From the NCBI RefSeq assembly GCF_018555685.1, contig NZ_JAFLWW010000010.1:155214-219213 (forward strand): DNA of 64,000 nucleotides, given 5' to 3'. The notes beneath the pieces are model-generated. The model searched no databases, had not been told where the DNA came from, and saw nothing but the letters and a program-made list of their open reading frames with translations. Both the position numbers and the translations under genes were made by a program. Within the stretch, counting starts at the first letter, position 1, and each line of letters starts with the position of its first letter. Source of the stretch: Aminobacter anthyllidis. GTDB lineage: Bacteria; Pseudomonadota; Alphaproteobacteria; Rhizobiales; Rhizobiaceae. This document shows positions 1 to 7,948 of this stretch, piece after piece.

Positions 1-127
1 CGGCAACCCGTTCCAGTTCTGGTACACGCTGGCCTTCCCGGGTGCTGCCGTCTTCCTCTTCGTCTTGTCGTGGAATCTCGTCGGAGACGCGCTGCGCGAC
101 ATGCTCGACCCCCGACATTCCCACTGA
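1..127 (+). CDS. ABC dipeptide/oligopeptide permease, C-terminal end (partial)
   Basis: The window opens inside a gene read in the frame starting at base 2; about 41 residues precede the TGA at 125-127. The visible tail has a hydrophobic last membrane segment (PGAAVFLFVLSWNLVGDALR) followed by RDMLDPR. The ending GDxLRDxLDPR is typical of DppC/OppC-type inner-membrane permeases of peptide ABC importers. It sits 37 bases before a serine hydrolase gene and upstream of a DppA-type D-aminopeptidase, which fits a D-amino-acid dipeptide uptake and hydrolysis operon. Only the C-terminus is present, so the substrate class is inferred from this tail and from the neighbours. Confidence 0.8.
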   Translation, partial: GNPFQFWYTLAFPGAAVFLFVLSWNLVGDALRDMLDPRHSH

Positions 128-164
128 GACCTCCCCCATTTTTTGAGATCTAGGAGCATTTGCC

Positions 165-1841
165 ATGCCTTCCCTGTCCGCCGCTTCGATCGAGCTGTTC
201 GAGGACCTGATCCGCTACGAGGTCGAGGACAAGGCGATCCCATCGATCTCCTATGCGCTCGTCGACCGCGACGGCGTGCTGGCCCAGGGCCACATCCAGC
301 GTAACGATCGTCACTTCGACATGCGCGAAGACACCTGCTTCCGCATCGGCTCGATCACCAAGACCTTCACCTCGCTGGCGCTGATGCAGCTGGCTGAAAA
401 GGGGCTGGTCGACCTCGATGCTGACGTCTCGACCTACCTGCCCGGCTTCCACCCGATCAACCCGTTCGCCGGCGCCGAGGGCGGGCCCAATGGCTCGGTC
501 ATCAGCCTGCGCAAGCTTTTGACACATACGGCCGGCCTCGTGCGCGAGCCGAAGAGCGGCCATTATCTCGACGCGACCCGTCCGCCGCTCGAGGATACGG
601 TCAACGAGCTGGCGAGCTCGACGCTGAAGCAGGACCCGAGCATCGGCATCATGCATTATTCCAATGCCGGCATCGCCGTCGTCGGCAGGGTCATCGAGGT
701 GGTGACGGGCCAGAGCTATTCCGACTATGTCGCCGAAAACATTATGAAGCCGCTCGGCATGAACCAGTCGTCCTGCGGCATGGCATCAGGCATCCGCGAG
801 CGCCTTGCGCCGGCCGACATGTGGACGCTGGACGGCGACACGCCGGCGCCGGTGTTCAGCCTCGGCGGCTCGCCGGCCGGCAACATCTTCTCCACCACCG
901 GCGACATGGCACGCTATGTCCAGTGCCTGCTGCGCGGCGGCTTCGACGCCGAGGGCAACTCGATCGTCTCGCCGGCTTCGCTGCGCGAGATGTGGAGGCC
1001 CTTCGGCAAGCGCCCCGACAGCCTGGACAAGTCGATGGCCGGCTACGGGCTGTGCTTCGGCGCCGGCGAAGTCGATGGCTGGGAGTCGGTCGGCCATGGC
1101 GGCGCTGTCTACGGCTATGCCTCGCACATGCTGCTCCTGCCTGGCGCGGGCATCGGCGTGCTGGTCTTTGCGACGCTCGATTTCGCCAACCAGATCGCTT
1201 CGCGGCTGGGCATCGACGGCCTGCGCATCGCGCTTTCAGAACGCAAGATGGGCAAGGCGCTGGAGCGCACACAGCGCCCGCCGGTCATTGCCGACGAGCA
1301 GTTCAAGACCTTGCCCGGCTACTACCGCGATGACGCCACCAAGGAGGTCGTCGAGGTCAAGGCCAAGGCCGGCAAGCTCTATCTGATGGGCGATGGCGTG
1401 CCGCTGCAGATCCGCCCCGTGGCCGGCAAGGATTTCGTCATCGACGGCCGCATCTACGGGCGCGGCGCCGGATATGCCCACATGAACCTGTCCTTCCCCG
1501 AGCCGGGCAAGCTGGTCTGGAAGGACGCAAGCTGGACGCGCATCGAAGCGCCGGCCGACGAGACGGTGCCCGACGAGATCAAGCCGCATCTCGGCGAATA
1601 CGGTCCGGATTTCAACATCACCTACCTGACCTACAGCCATGGCGGGCTGAAGTGCCTGATCGAGTATTTCTGCACCCACACGTGCGAGCCAGTCGAGGAA
1701 GGGCGCTTCCGCATGCATGGCAAGCTCTATGAAGACGAGATCCTGGAGCTGGATGCCATCGACGGCAATGGCAAGCGCGGCATCCGTGTCGGTCCGATGT
1801 TCCTCGAGCGCCGCGCATCCTCCCAGGCGGCAGCGGCCTGA
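165..1841 (+). CDS. Serine beta-lactamase-like hydrolase / D-aminopeptidase-type
   Basis: A 558-residue protein of the class C beta-lactamase/penicillin-binding serine hydrolase family. The nucleophile motif SITK is at residues 63-66, the Tyr-Ser-Asn motif at 165-167, and a HGG motif near 311-313 stands where KTG is found in other members; HxG is usual in esterases and D-aminopeptidases of this clan. The C-terminal third (about 390-558) is a beta-rich extension as in D-aminopeptidase DAP-like proteins. I see no signal peptide, so it is probably cytosolic. The start is supported by AGGAG at 152-156. It lies between a dipeptide permease and DppA, so cleavage of imported peptides, perhaps with N-terminal D-residues, is a reasonable inference. 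Esterase activity cannot be excluded. Confidence 0.85.
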   Translation: MPSLSAASIELFEDLIRYEVEDKAIPSISYALVDRDGVLAQGHIQRNDRHFDMREDTCFRIGSITKTFTSLALMQLAEKGLVDLDADVSTYLPGFHPINPFAGAEGGPNGSVISLRKLLTHTAGLVREPKSGHYLDATRPPLEDTVNELASSTLKQDPSIGIMHYSNAGIAVVGRVIEVVTGQSYSDYVAENIMKPLGMNQSSCGMASGIRERLAPADMWTLDGDTPAPVFSLGGSPAGNIFSTTGDMARYVQCLLRGGFDAEGNSIVSPASLREMWRPFGKRPDSLDKSMAGYGLCFGAGEVDGWESVGHGGAVYGYASHMLLLPGAGIGVLVFATLDFANQIASRLGIDGLRIALSERKMGKALERTQRPPVIADEQFKTLPGYYRDDATKEVVEVKAKAGKLYLMGDGVPLQIRPVAGKDFVIDGRIYGRGAGYAHMNLSFPEPGKLVWKDASWTRIEAPADETVPDEIKPHLGEYGPDFNITYLTYSHGGLKCLIEYFCTHTCEPVEEGRFRMHGKLYEDEILELDAIDGNGKRGIRVGPMFLERRASSQAAAA

Positions 1842-1849
1842 GCAGCAGC

Positions 1850-2941
1850 ATGACCGTCCCCTTCAAGATGGAATCGCCCATCGGCGCCCGCATGGTCATT
1901 GGCGGGCGCGAGGTCGATTATTACTGCGGCACCTCCTACTTCTGCCTGCACGGCCACCCCGAAGTGATCGAGGCCGCCTGCACTGCTACCAGGCAGTATG
2001 GCATGGGGCCGGGCACGCTGGCCCACATGCAGGTCTATGCCGACCTGCAGGAGCGGCTGCGGGAGTGGTTCGGCACCGAGGAGGTCGTATACATGATCTC
2101 GGGCTACACCAGCCCGATGGTGCTGCTGCAAGGGCTGCGCGAGGATTTCGACGTCATCTTCATCGACGCCGCGACGCATTACAGCACCCGCGATGCGATA
2201 CCGACGCTTGGCAAGCCGGTGCACGAATTCCGTCACGCCGATGCCGGCGACCTTGCCGAGCAGTTGGCGCGCCACGTCACCGCAAAACAGCGGCCGGCGG
2301 TGTTGACCGATGGGGTGTTCCCGTCGTCTGGCCGCTTGGCGCCGCTGAACGACTACCGGCAGGCGATGGCTCCCTACGAGGGCGCGTTGCTGTGCATCGA
2401 CGATTCCCACGGCGTCGGCGTGCTGGGCGAAACAGGGCGCGGCTCGCTGCAGCATGCCGGGCTCGAGGGCGAAGGTAACTTCCTCGCCGGCACGATGAGC
2501 AAGGCGTTTGGCGCTTTGGGCGGTGTCGTCCCGGGTGATGCCGCGCTTGCCGCAAAGATCGCGCGCAACGCGATGATCATGCGCGGCGCCTCGCCGGCAC
2601 CGCCCGGACTGGCGGCTGCCGCCGCCGCTTCGTTGCGGATACTGCAGACGACGGACAGGCGTGCACGGCTGGCGCGCAATGTCGGCCACATGCGCAACGG
2701 CCTGCGCGGCCTCGGCTTCGAGGTCGCCGACACGCCGGTGCCGATCGTCACCATCAAGGGCGTCACCGACCTCGAGCTGTTGCGCGACCGTCTTGCCGAG
2801 CGCGACATCATCGTCAGGGTCCAGCAGCCGGGCGGCTATTCCGACGCGTCCGACGTGCCGAGCATGCGGCTGGCGGTGTTTTCCGAGCATTCTCCAGGCC
2901 AGATCGACAGGCTGTTGTCGTCGATGTCCGAGCTTCTGTAA
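1850..2941 (+). CDS. Alpha-oxoamine synthase-like PLP aminotransferase (AONS/KBL fold)
   Basis: A 363-residue fold-type I PLP enzyme resembling 8-amino-7-oxononanoate synthase and 2-amino-3-ketobutyrate CoA ligase. The PLP lysine is K218 in GTMSKAFGALGG and the cofactor-binding DDSHGVGVLG begins at 184. The N-terminal part that binds acyl-CoA in true AONS is short, and the usual NHAS motif reads THYST, so the acyl-CoA substrate is doubtful. It starts 8 bases after the upstream hydrolase stop and lies 18 bases before dppA, so it is co-transcribed with both. The window encodes a canonical KBL at 57808, so this copy is not the threonine-pathway enzyme. Its reaction in a peptide operon is unknown; acting on the released amino acid is an inference. 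Confidence 0.8.
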   Translation: MTVPFKMESPIGARMVIGGREVDYYCGTSYFCLHGHPEVIEAACTATRQYGMGPGTLAHMQVYADLQERLREWFGTEEVVYMISGYTSPMVLLQGLREDFDVIFIDAATHYSTRDAIPTLGKPVHEFRHADAGDLAEQLARHVTAKQRPAVLTDGVFPSSGRLAPLNDYRQAMAPYEGALLCIDDSHGVGVLGETGRGSLQHAGLEGEGNFLAGTMSKAFGALGGVVPGDAALAAKIARNAMIMRGASPAPPGLAAAAAASLRILQTTDRRARLARNVGHMRNGLRGLGFEVADTPVPIVTIKGVTDLELLRDRLAERDIIVRVQQPGGYSDASDVPSMRLAVFSEHSPGQIDRLLSSMSELL

Positions 2942-2959
2942 AAACCGTAGGAAACGATC

Positions 2960-3757
2960 ATGAAAGTTTTCATCAGCGCCGATATCGAAGGCACCGCCGG
3001 CATCACCGTCTGGGACGAGGCCCGCAAGGGGCATGCCGCCTATGACGAGTTCCGTGAATACATGACCGACGAGCTGGTGGCGGCGTGCGAGGGCGCGAAA
3101 GCCGCCGGTGCCAAGGAAGTGCTGGTCAAGGACGCGCATTCCACCGGGCGCAACCTGATCCTGTCGAAGCTGCCGGCCTATGTCAGCATCATCAGGGACT
3201 GGAGCGGCCACCCTGATATGATGATGTTCGGCATCGACGACAGCTTTTCGGCAACACTCTACACCGGCTACCACAACAAGGCCGGCACCGACACAAATCC
3301 ACTGGCGCATACGCTGACCGGCACGGTGTCGCGGCTTTTGATCAATGGTGAGGTGGCGTCCGAATACACGCTCAATGCGCTGTGCGCCGCGCGCTATGGC
3401 GTGCCTTCGGCGTTCCTTGCGGGCGATGCCGGCATGTGCGCCGAGGCCAAGCTGCTTGTGCCGCGCATCGGCACCGTGGCGACCAGCGAGGGCTTTGGCC
3501 CGGCGACCAGGTCGCTGACGCCGAAAGCCTCGGTCGCGGCGATCCGCGCCGGCGTCGAGGAGGCGCTGTCGCGCGACCTCAAGGCCTGCCTGCCGAAGCT
3601 CGCCGACAGCTTCGAGCTGGTCGTCGAATACACCACCCCGATCGAGGCCTATCGGGGCAGCTGGTATCCCGGCGTCGAGCATCCGGCCCCGCGCACGCTG
3701 CGCTTCCGCGCCAAGGATTTCTTCGAGATCCAGCGCGCCATCCGCTTCATCGTGTAG
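2960..3757 (+). CDS. dppA: M55 family D-aminopeptidase, DppA-like
   Basis: A 265-residue zinc aminopeptidase of family M55, whose model member DppA of Bacillus subtilis releases N-terminal D-Ala from D-Ala-containing dipeptides and forms a decameric ring. The N-terminus SADIEGTAG gives the metal ligands D8 and E10; H60 (DAHSTG) and H105 (GYHNKAG) match the other expected metal or catalytic histidines. Length equals the usual 260-280. There is no signal peptide, so it works in the cytosol on imported peptide. It closes an operon of permease, serine hydrolase and PLP enzyme. The RBS is weak (TAGGAAACGATC). A short gap then separates it from the opposite-strand glycosyltransferase. Confidence 0.93.
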   Translation: MKVFISADIEGTAGITVWDEARKGHAAYDEFREYMTDELVAACEGAKAAGAKEVLVKDAHSTGRNLILSKLPAYVSIIRDWSGHPDMMMFGIDDSFSATLYTGYHNKAGTDTNPLAHTLTGTVSRLLINGEVASEYTLNALCAARYGVPSAFLAGDAGMCAEAKLLVPRIGTVATSEGFGPATRSLTPKASVAAIRAGVEEALSRDLKACLPKLADSFELVVEYTTPIEAYRGSWYPGVEHPAPRTLRFRAKDFFEIQRAIRFIV

Positions 3758-3777
3758 CGGGTCGCTGGAACGACCGG

Positions 3778-4860
3778 CTACGGCCGGCGCTGCCTGAACG
3801 GGCGCGTCAGCCGCTTCGCCGCGGCCTCCATAGTCCGGCCCGGAGCGAGCGGCAAGCATTGTGCGTAGAGTGCAAGTTTGCTGCGCATGCCGCCCGGCGG
3901 ATTGCGGAGCATGCGGGAGACGACGATCTTGCCGAGCCGGCGCCGGTCCTCGGCATCGGCGGCGCGCGCAAAGGGCTGCTCGGCCTTCAGGAACGCCTTC
4001 AGTACCGTCAACATCTTAGCATAAGCAGCAGTCCGCCGCTCTTTGGCGATATCGCCACCGTTGAGGAAGTTGGCGATCTCGAGCGCCAGCGCATCGTCAT
4101 AGAGGTCGTATGTCAGACCGATCCTTGGCCACAGCGCTTCACGGATGCGATGCGTGCGGTTGCGCGGCCTGACGGCGTTGGTGGCTGTCAGGCCTTGCGA
4201 ATTGATGCGGTAGCGAGTCAACGGCTCGGCGAGGTTGCGCATGCGGCAATGCGGCAGCATCTCGAACCACAGATAATGATCCTGTGAGACGAGCTCTTCC
4301 GGCCTGTAGCGTCCTGCTGACTCGTAGCAGCTGCGGCGAAAGGCGACCGTCGAATGATAGAACGGACACTGGAACAGGATCGTCCAGCGCACGTCGACAT
4401 CGGTCAGCGGCATGGGGCGCACCTGCAGTGCCCGGCCGTTTTCGTCGATCAACGTCACGGCGCTGCCAACCAGCCCGAGCTCGGGATCTTCATCGAGGGC
4501 CGCCACCAAGCGCCCGATGCGATCCGGCTCGGAAATGTCGTCGGCGTCGAGCCTTACGATGATGTCGGCGCGCGAGGCTTCGATGCCGCGATTGGCCGCG
4601 GCGGCAGTGCCGATGTTGGTCGGATTGATCACCAGGCGGATGCGGGGATCGCGACGGGCGACGCTGTCGAACAGCTCCGTCTGGCCGGTACCGTCGTCGA
4701 CGACGACGAGTTCAAGGTCACGAAAATCCTGGGCGAGGACGCTATCGACCGCAGCATCGAAAAAGCGCAGGTCGTTGTAGACGGTCATCACCACGGACAC
4801 GCGCGGGCCGGTGTCGCTGTCCTGGGCCGATTGGTTGGCAAGGGCGTAAGGCTGGGTCAT
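3778..4860 (-). CDS. Family 2 glycosyltransferase
   Basis: A 360-residue GT-A fold glycosyltransferase. The start at 4860 is preferred because the GT2 core VSVVMTVYND begins about 20 residues later; the frame stays open further upstream to 4938 but that stretch is not GT2-like. The nucleotide-sugar site is VVVDDGT, and the metal-binding DxD is RLDADD. The C-terminal 150 residues are mixed and basic, without clear membrane segments. It would transfer a sugar from a nucleotide donor to a surface polysaccharide or lipid acceptor. It is a single gene, convergent with dppA and divergent from the importer genes at 5095, with no other polysaccharide genes nearby, so the acceptor is unknown. Confidence 0.9.
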   Translation of the reverse strand: MTQPYALANQSAQDSDTGPRVSVVMTVYNDLRFFDAAVDSVLAQDFRDLELVVVDDGTGQTELFDSVARRDPRIRLVINPTNIGTAAAANRGIEASRADIIVRLDADDISEPDRIGRLVAALDEDPELGLVGSAVTLIDENGRALQVRPMPLTDVDVRWTILFQCPFYHSTVAFRRSCYESAGRYRPEELVSQDHYLWFEMLPHCRMRNLAEPLTRYRINSQGLTATNAVRPRNRTHRIREALWPRIGLTYDLYDDALALEIANFLNGGDIAKERRTAAYAKMLTVLKAFLKAEQPFARAADAEDRRRLGKIVVSRMLRNPPGGMRSKLALYAQCLPLAPGRTMEAAAKRLTRPFRQRRP

Positions 4861-4991
4861 ACCGCGGCACCATATCCCGGCTCTTTCACATTTCACAACC
4901 TGCGGCGGCAAGGCGGCGATGGTACGTGAATAGCCCAAGAGGTCGCGCGAAAACGCCTGTCCGCCTCAGGATGCGGCAGATTATGATGTGC

Positions 4992-5015
4992 GTTGCACAA
5001 CATTTGGAGTTGCAC
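4992..5015 (+). promoter_or_regulatory. Direct repeat GTTGCAC upstream of the importer binding protein
   Basis: GTTGCAC occurs at 4992-4998 and again at 5009-5015, a 17-base offset; the first copy also forms GTTG-CA-CAAC, a dyad. It is 80-100 bases before the start of the binding-protein gene, where a promoter and operator are expected. It may be an operator, but no regulator gene is adjacent, so this is weak. Confidence 0.3.
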
Positions 5016-5094
5016 CTTAGCTGTCACGAAAATAGGCTGAATTGTCCCTCCGTGCGCCCCTAGGTGCCAGGGCGTCAAACAACAGAGGCTTTCC

Positions 5095-6135
5095 ATGACA
5101 CGACTTCACACCCTTCTCGCGGCTGGCGTTGCCGGCCTCGCGACGACCCTTGTCGCCGCGCCGGCGCTCGCCCAGGGCAAGACCCTGACCATCTCCTGGT
5201 GGGGCTTCAACGGTGACAAGCTCGACGAGTACATCGTCAAGCCGTTCAAGGAGAAGTGCGGCTGCGAGATCGTGTTCGAGACCGGCAACAACGCCGACCG
5301 CCTCAACAAGATCAAGATCCGCAACGGCGAAGGCGTCGACGTCGCCTACTTCACCGACGCCTATTCGCAGATCGGCATCAAGGAAGGCCTGTTCCAGCCG
5401 ATCGACAAGTCGAAGGTGCCGAACCTCGAAGGCCTCTACGATCTCGCCAAGGCACCGCAGGGCGAGTTCGGTCCGGCCTACACGATCGGCCGCGTCGGCG
5501 TGATCTATGACACCGCCAAGGTCAAGGCGCCGGTCACCTCCTGGAACGACCTGTGGAAGGAAGATTTCAAGGCGTCGCTGTCGCTGCCGGGCATCACCAC
5601 CACCGCCGGCCCGATGGCCGTGATGATCGCCGGCACCCATGCCGGCGTCGATCCCTTCACCGATACCGACGGTGCCTTCAAGGCGATCGAGGCGCTGAAG
5701 CCGAATGTCGTCAAGAACTACAACACCGGCTCCGAGCTGGTGAACCTGTTCTCGACCGGCGAGATTTCGGCCTCTGTCGCCCAGGACTTCACGCTCGCCC
5801 AGATCCAGGCCGCCGTGCCGACCGCTGCCTGGGCCAACCTCTCGGACGGCGCCATCGCCACGCTGAACACCATCAACATCCCCAAGGGCGCTGCCAACGT
5901 CGAACTCGCGCACGAGTTCATCAACTTCGTACTGTCCCAGGAAGTGCAGCAGAAGACCGCCGAGAACGGCGTCGATGCGCCGGTCGTCAAGGCCGTCACA
6001 CTGACGCCCGAGCAGGCCAAGCTGTGGACCTACGGCGCCGACATGATCGCCTCGCTCAAGCAGGTCGATTACGAGAAGCTCAATGCGGCCAAGACCGACT
6101 GGGTTGATCGCTGGAATGAAGTGTTCGGCATGTAA
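5095..6135 (+). CDS. ABC transporter substrate-binding protein, PotD/extracellular type
   Basis: A 346-residue periplasmic binding protein. Residues 1-26 form a Sec signal peptide with cleavage after ALA-Q. The mature start TLTISWWGFNGDKL and the downstream YDTAKVKAPVTSWNDLW block are typical of the spermidine/putrescine and iron(III)-type extracellular binding-protein family (PotD/AfuA-like). It begins the importer operon completed by two permeases and an ATPase at 6327-9010. The substrate is not fixed by sequence: polyamine-like or other small organic cations or amides are possible, and the deaminase and peptidase genes downstream suggest a nitrogenous compound. Two hairpins follow the stop and probably make this gene more highly expressed than the permeases. 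Confidence 0.92.
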   Translation: MTRLHTLLAAGVAGLATTLVAAPALAQGKTLTISWWGFNGDKLDEYIVKPFKEKCGCEIVFETGNNADRLNKIKIRNGEGVDVAYFTDAYSQIGIKEGLFQPIDKSKVPNLEGLYDLAKAPQGEFGPAYTIGRVGVIYDTAKVKAPVTSWNDLWKEDFKASLSLPGITTTAGPMAVMIAGTHAGVDPFTDTDGAFKAIEALKPNVVKNYNTGSELVNLFSTGEISASVAQDFTLAQIQAAVPTAAWANLSDGAIATLNTINIPKGAANVELAHEFINFVLSQEVQQKTAENGVDAPVVKAVTLTPEQAKLWTYGADMIASLKQVDYEKLNAAKTDWVDRWNEVFGM

Positions 6136-6144
6136 CTGCGATTG

Positions 6145-6210
6145 GGGCGGGAAGGCATGGCTTTCCCGCCCGCCATTGTGTGCCTGGGGCCACGCCCCAG
6201 GCATTTTATT
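6145..6210 (+). terminator. Two hairpins between binding protein and permeases (attenuator-like)
   Basis: The first hairpin pairs GGGCGGGAA (6145-6153) with TTCCCGCCC (6163-6171). The second pairs TGCCTGGGGC (6181-6190) with GCCCCAGGCA (6194-6203) and is followed by TTTTATT. The second resembles an intrinsic terminator inside the operon, a common way to give a high binding-protein to permease ratio, or protects the upstream mRNA from 3' decay. Confidence 0.6.
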
Positions 6211-6326
6211 GCCGCTGTCACAGCCCTTGCGGCATTCTGCGCCTTTCGCGGCCGCCCGATGAAGGGTAGCACGCCGCAACAAGATGTCCCGGACGCCATC
6301 TGTCCGCGGAAACTGGAAGAGATTTC

Positions 6327-7154
6327 ATGTTGAAACGCTTTGCCGGATGGTGGCTCGCAGGGCCGGCTACACTGGCCGTATTGGTGTTTTTGGTGCTGCC
6401 GGTCGCGGCCACCATCGCCACGACCTTCGGCGAGGACGGCGGCATCTTCGCGCCCTACATCGCCTTCTTCAACAGCGGCTTCCGCCGCACCGTGCTTTGG
6501 CGCACCATCGAGATATCGCTGGCGACCACCGCCATCTCGCTCGTCGTCGGCTTCCTCACCGCCTATGTCGTGTCGAAGTCGCCGGGCAAGCTGAAGAGCC
6601 TCTTGATCATTGCCGCGGTGTTTCCGCTGCTGACGGGCGTCGTCGTCCGCTCCTTCGCCTGGCTGATCATCCTCGGCAAGAACGGCATCCTCAACAACTT
6701 CCTGGTCGGCATCGGCGCCATCAGCGAGCCGCTGTCGATGCTCTACACCCAAGGCTCGGTCATCGTCGCCATGGTCTACCTGTTCGTGCCACTGATGATC
6801 CTGACGCTTGTCGGCGTGCTGGAGAACATTCCTGACGACGTCGTCCAGGCCTCGTCGTCGCTTGGCGCCACGCCGGCTGCCACGTTCCGGCAGGTCATCC
6901 TGCCGCTGGCCGTGCCCGGCCTCATCGTCGGCGCGGTGCTCGTCTTCACCGGTTCGTTCACCGCTTATGCCACGCCGCAGCTGCTCGGCGGCGAGCGCCA
7001 GATGGTGATGGGCACGCTGATGTACCAGCGCGCCATGGTGTCGTTCGACTGGGTCGGCGCATCGACAATCGCAGCAATCATGGTGGTGATCACTGTCGCC
7101 GTCGTTCTTGCCATGAGCCGCGTTGCGCGGCGTCTCAACCCGATGGCGACATGA
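6327..7154 (+). CDS. ABC transporter permease, PotB type
   Basis: A 275-residue inner-membrane permease with about six transmembrane segments; the first spans residues 10-30. The EAA-like cytoplasmic loop is near residues 175-195 (DDVVQASSSLGATPAATFRQVILPL), the contact site for the ATPase. It overlaps the next permease by four bases (ATGA), so translation is probably coupled. It belongs to the PotB/CysT-like class and pairs with the PotC-like protein that follows. A good RBS (AGAGATTTC) is only moderate; the start is set by the first hydrophobic segment. Confidence 0.92.
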   Translation: MLKRFAGWWLAGPATLAVLVFLVLPVAATIATTFGEDGGIFAPYIAFFNSGFRRTVLWRTIEISLATTAISLVVGFLTAYVVSKSPGKLKSLLIIAAVFPLLTGVVVRSFAWLIILGKNGILNNFLVGIGAISEPLSMLYTQGSVIVAMVYLFVPLMILTLVGVLENIPDDVVQASSSLGATPAATFRQVILPLAVPGLIVGAVLVFTGSFTAYATPQLLGGERQMVMGTLMYQRAMVSFDWVGASTIAAIMVVITVAVVLAMSRVARRLNPMAT

Positions 7155-7942
7155 TGACCAGCCGCATCCACCCCCTGCTGATCCTGTTTACCGTCCTGGT
7201 CTATATCTTTCTGATGGGGCCGCTGATCATCGTGCTTGGCGCGTCGGTCAGCGACACCACCTACCTGACCTTCCCGCCGCAAGGCCTGACGCTGCGCTGG
7301 TTCGAGAACATCTTCGCGATCAGCGCCTTCAAGCGCACCATCATAACCTCCCTGGAGCTGGCCTTCCTGGCCACCGGACTGGCGCTGCTGATCGGCATCC
7401 CGGCGGCCTATGCCATCAACCGCTACCGCATCAAGCTGCCAACCTGGCTGTCGACGGTATTCGTGCTGCCGATCCTGGTGCCCGAGATCGTGCTCGGCTT
7501 CTCGCTGCTCAAGTCGGTGGCCGTGGGCATGGACACGCCGATCTTCTTGACGCTGCTTGTCGGCCACATGCTGCTGGTGCTGCCCTATTGCGTGCGCGTC
7601 GTCTCGGCCAGCTTGGCGTCGTTCGACTTCTCGATCGAGGAAGCCGCCGTCAGCCTGGGCAGCCCGCCGGTGAAAACCTTCTTCACCATCGTCCTGCCCA
7701 ATGTCCGCTCGGGTGTGATCGCGGCCTTCATCCTGGCCTTCATCACCTCGATCAACGACGTGTCGACGTCGCTGTTCCTCACCGGTCCTGGCGTCTCGAC
7801 GCTGCCGATCCAGATCCTCGCCCATGTCGAGCAGTTCTTCGATCCGACGATCGCGTCGGTCTCGGTGCTGCTGATGCTGCTGACCGTCGCAGTCATGGCC
7901 ATCGTCGAGCGCACGCTCGGCCTCACCTTCCTTGCGAAGTAG
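7151..7942 (+). CDS. ABC transporter permease, PotC type
   Basis: A 263-residue inner-membrane permease, about six transmembrane segments, with the EAA loop around residues 158-175 (IEEAAVSLGSPPVKTFFTIVLP). It shares the start-stop overlap with the preceding permease and lies 6 bases before the ATPase gene. It forms the heterodimeric channel of the PotABCD-like importer with the preceding gene product. Confidence 0.92.
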   Translation: MMTSRIHPLLILFTVLVYIFLMGPLIIVLGASVSDTTYLTFPPQGLTLRWFENIFAISAFKRTIITSLELAFLATGLALLIGIPAAYAINRYRIKLPTWLSTVFVLPILVPEIVLGFSLLKSVAVGMDTPIFLTLLVGHMLLVLPYCVRVVSASLASFDFSIEEAAVSLGSPPVKTFFTIVLPNVRSGVIAAFILAFITSINDVSTSLFLTGPGVSTLPIQILAHVEQFFDPTIASVSVLLMLLTVAVMAIVERTLGLTFLAK

Positions 7943-7948
7943 AACCAT

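Noticed and set aside
1850..2941. Calling this gene bioF or kbl
   Set aside because: The acyl-CoA-side motif is altered and the gene context is peptide uptake; a canonical kbl is present elsewhere in the window.
1727..3859. Long minus-strand reading frame opposite the PLP-enzyme and dppA genes
   Set aside because: Its translation is rich in Arg, Gly and His with no recognisable motif, and the plus-strand genes have clear family motifs. Long antisense frames are expected in this GC-rich DNA.
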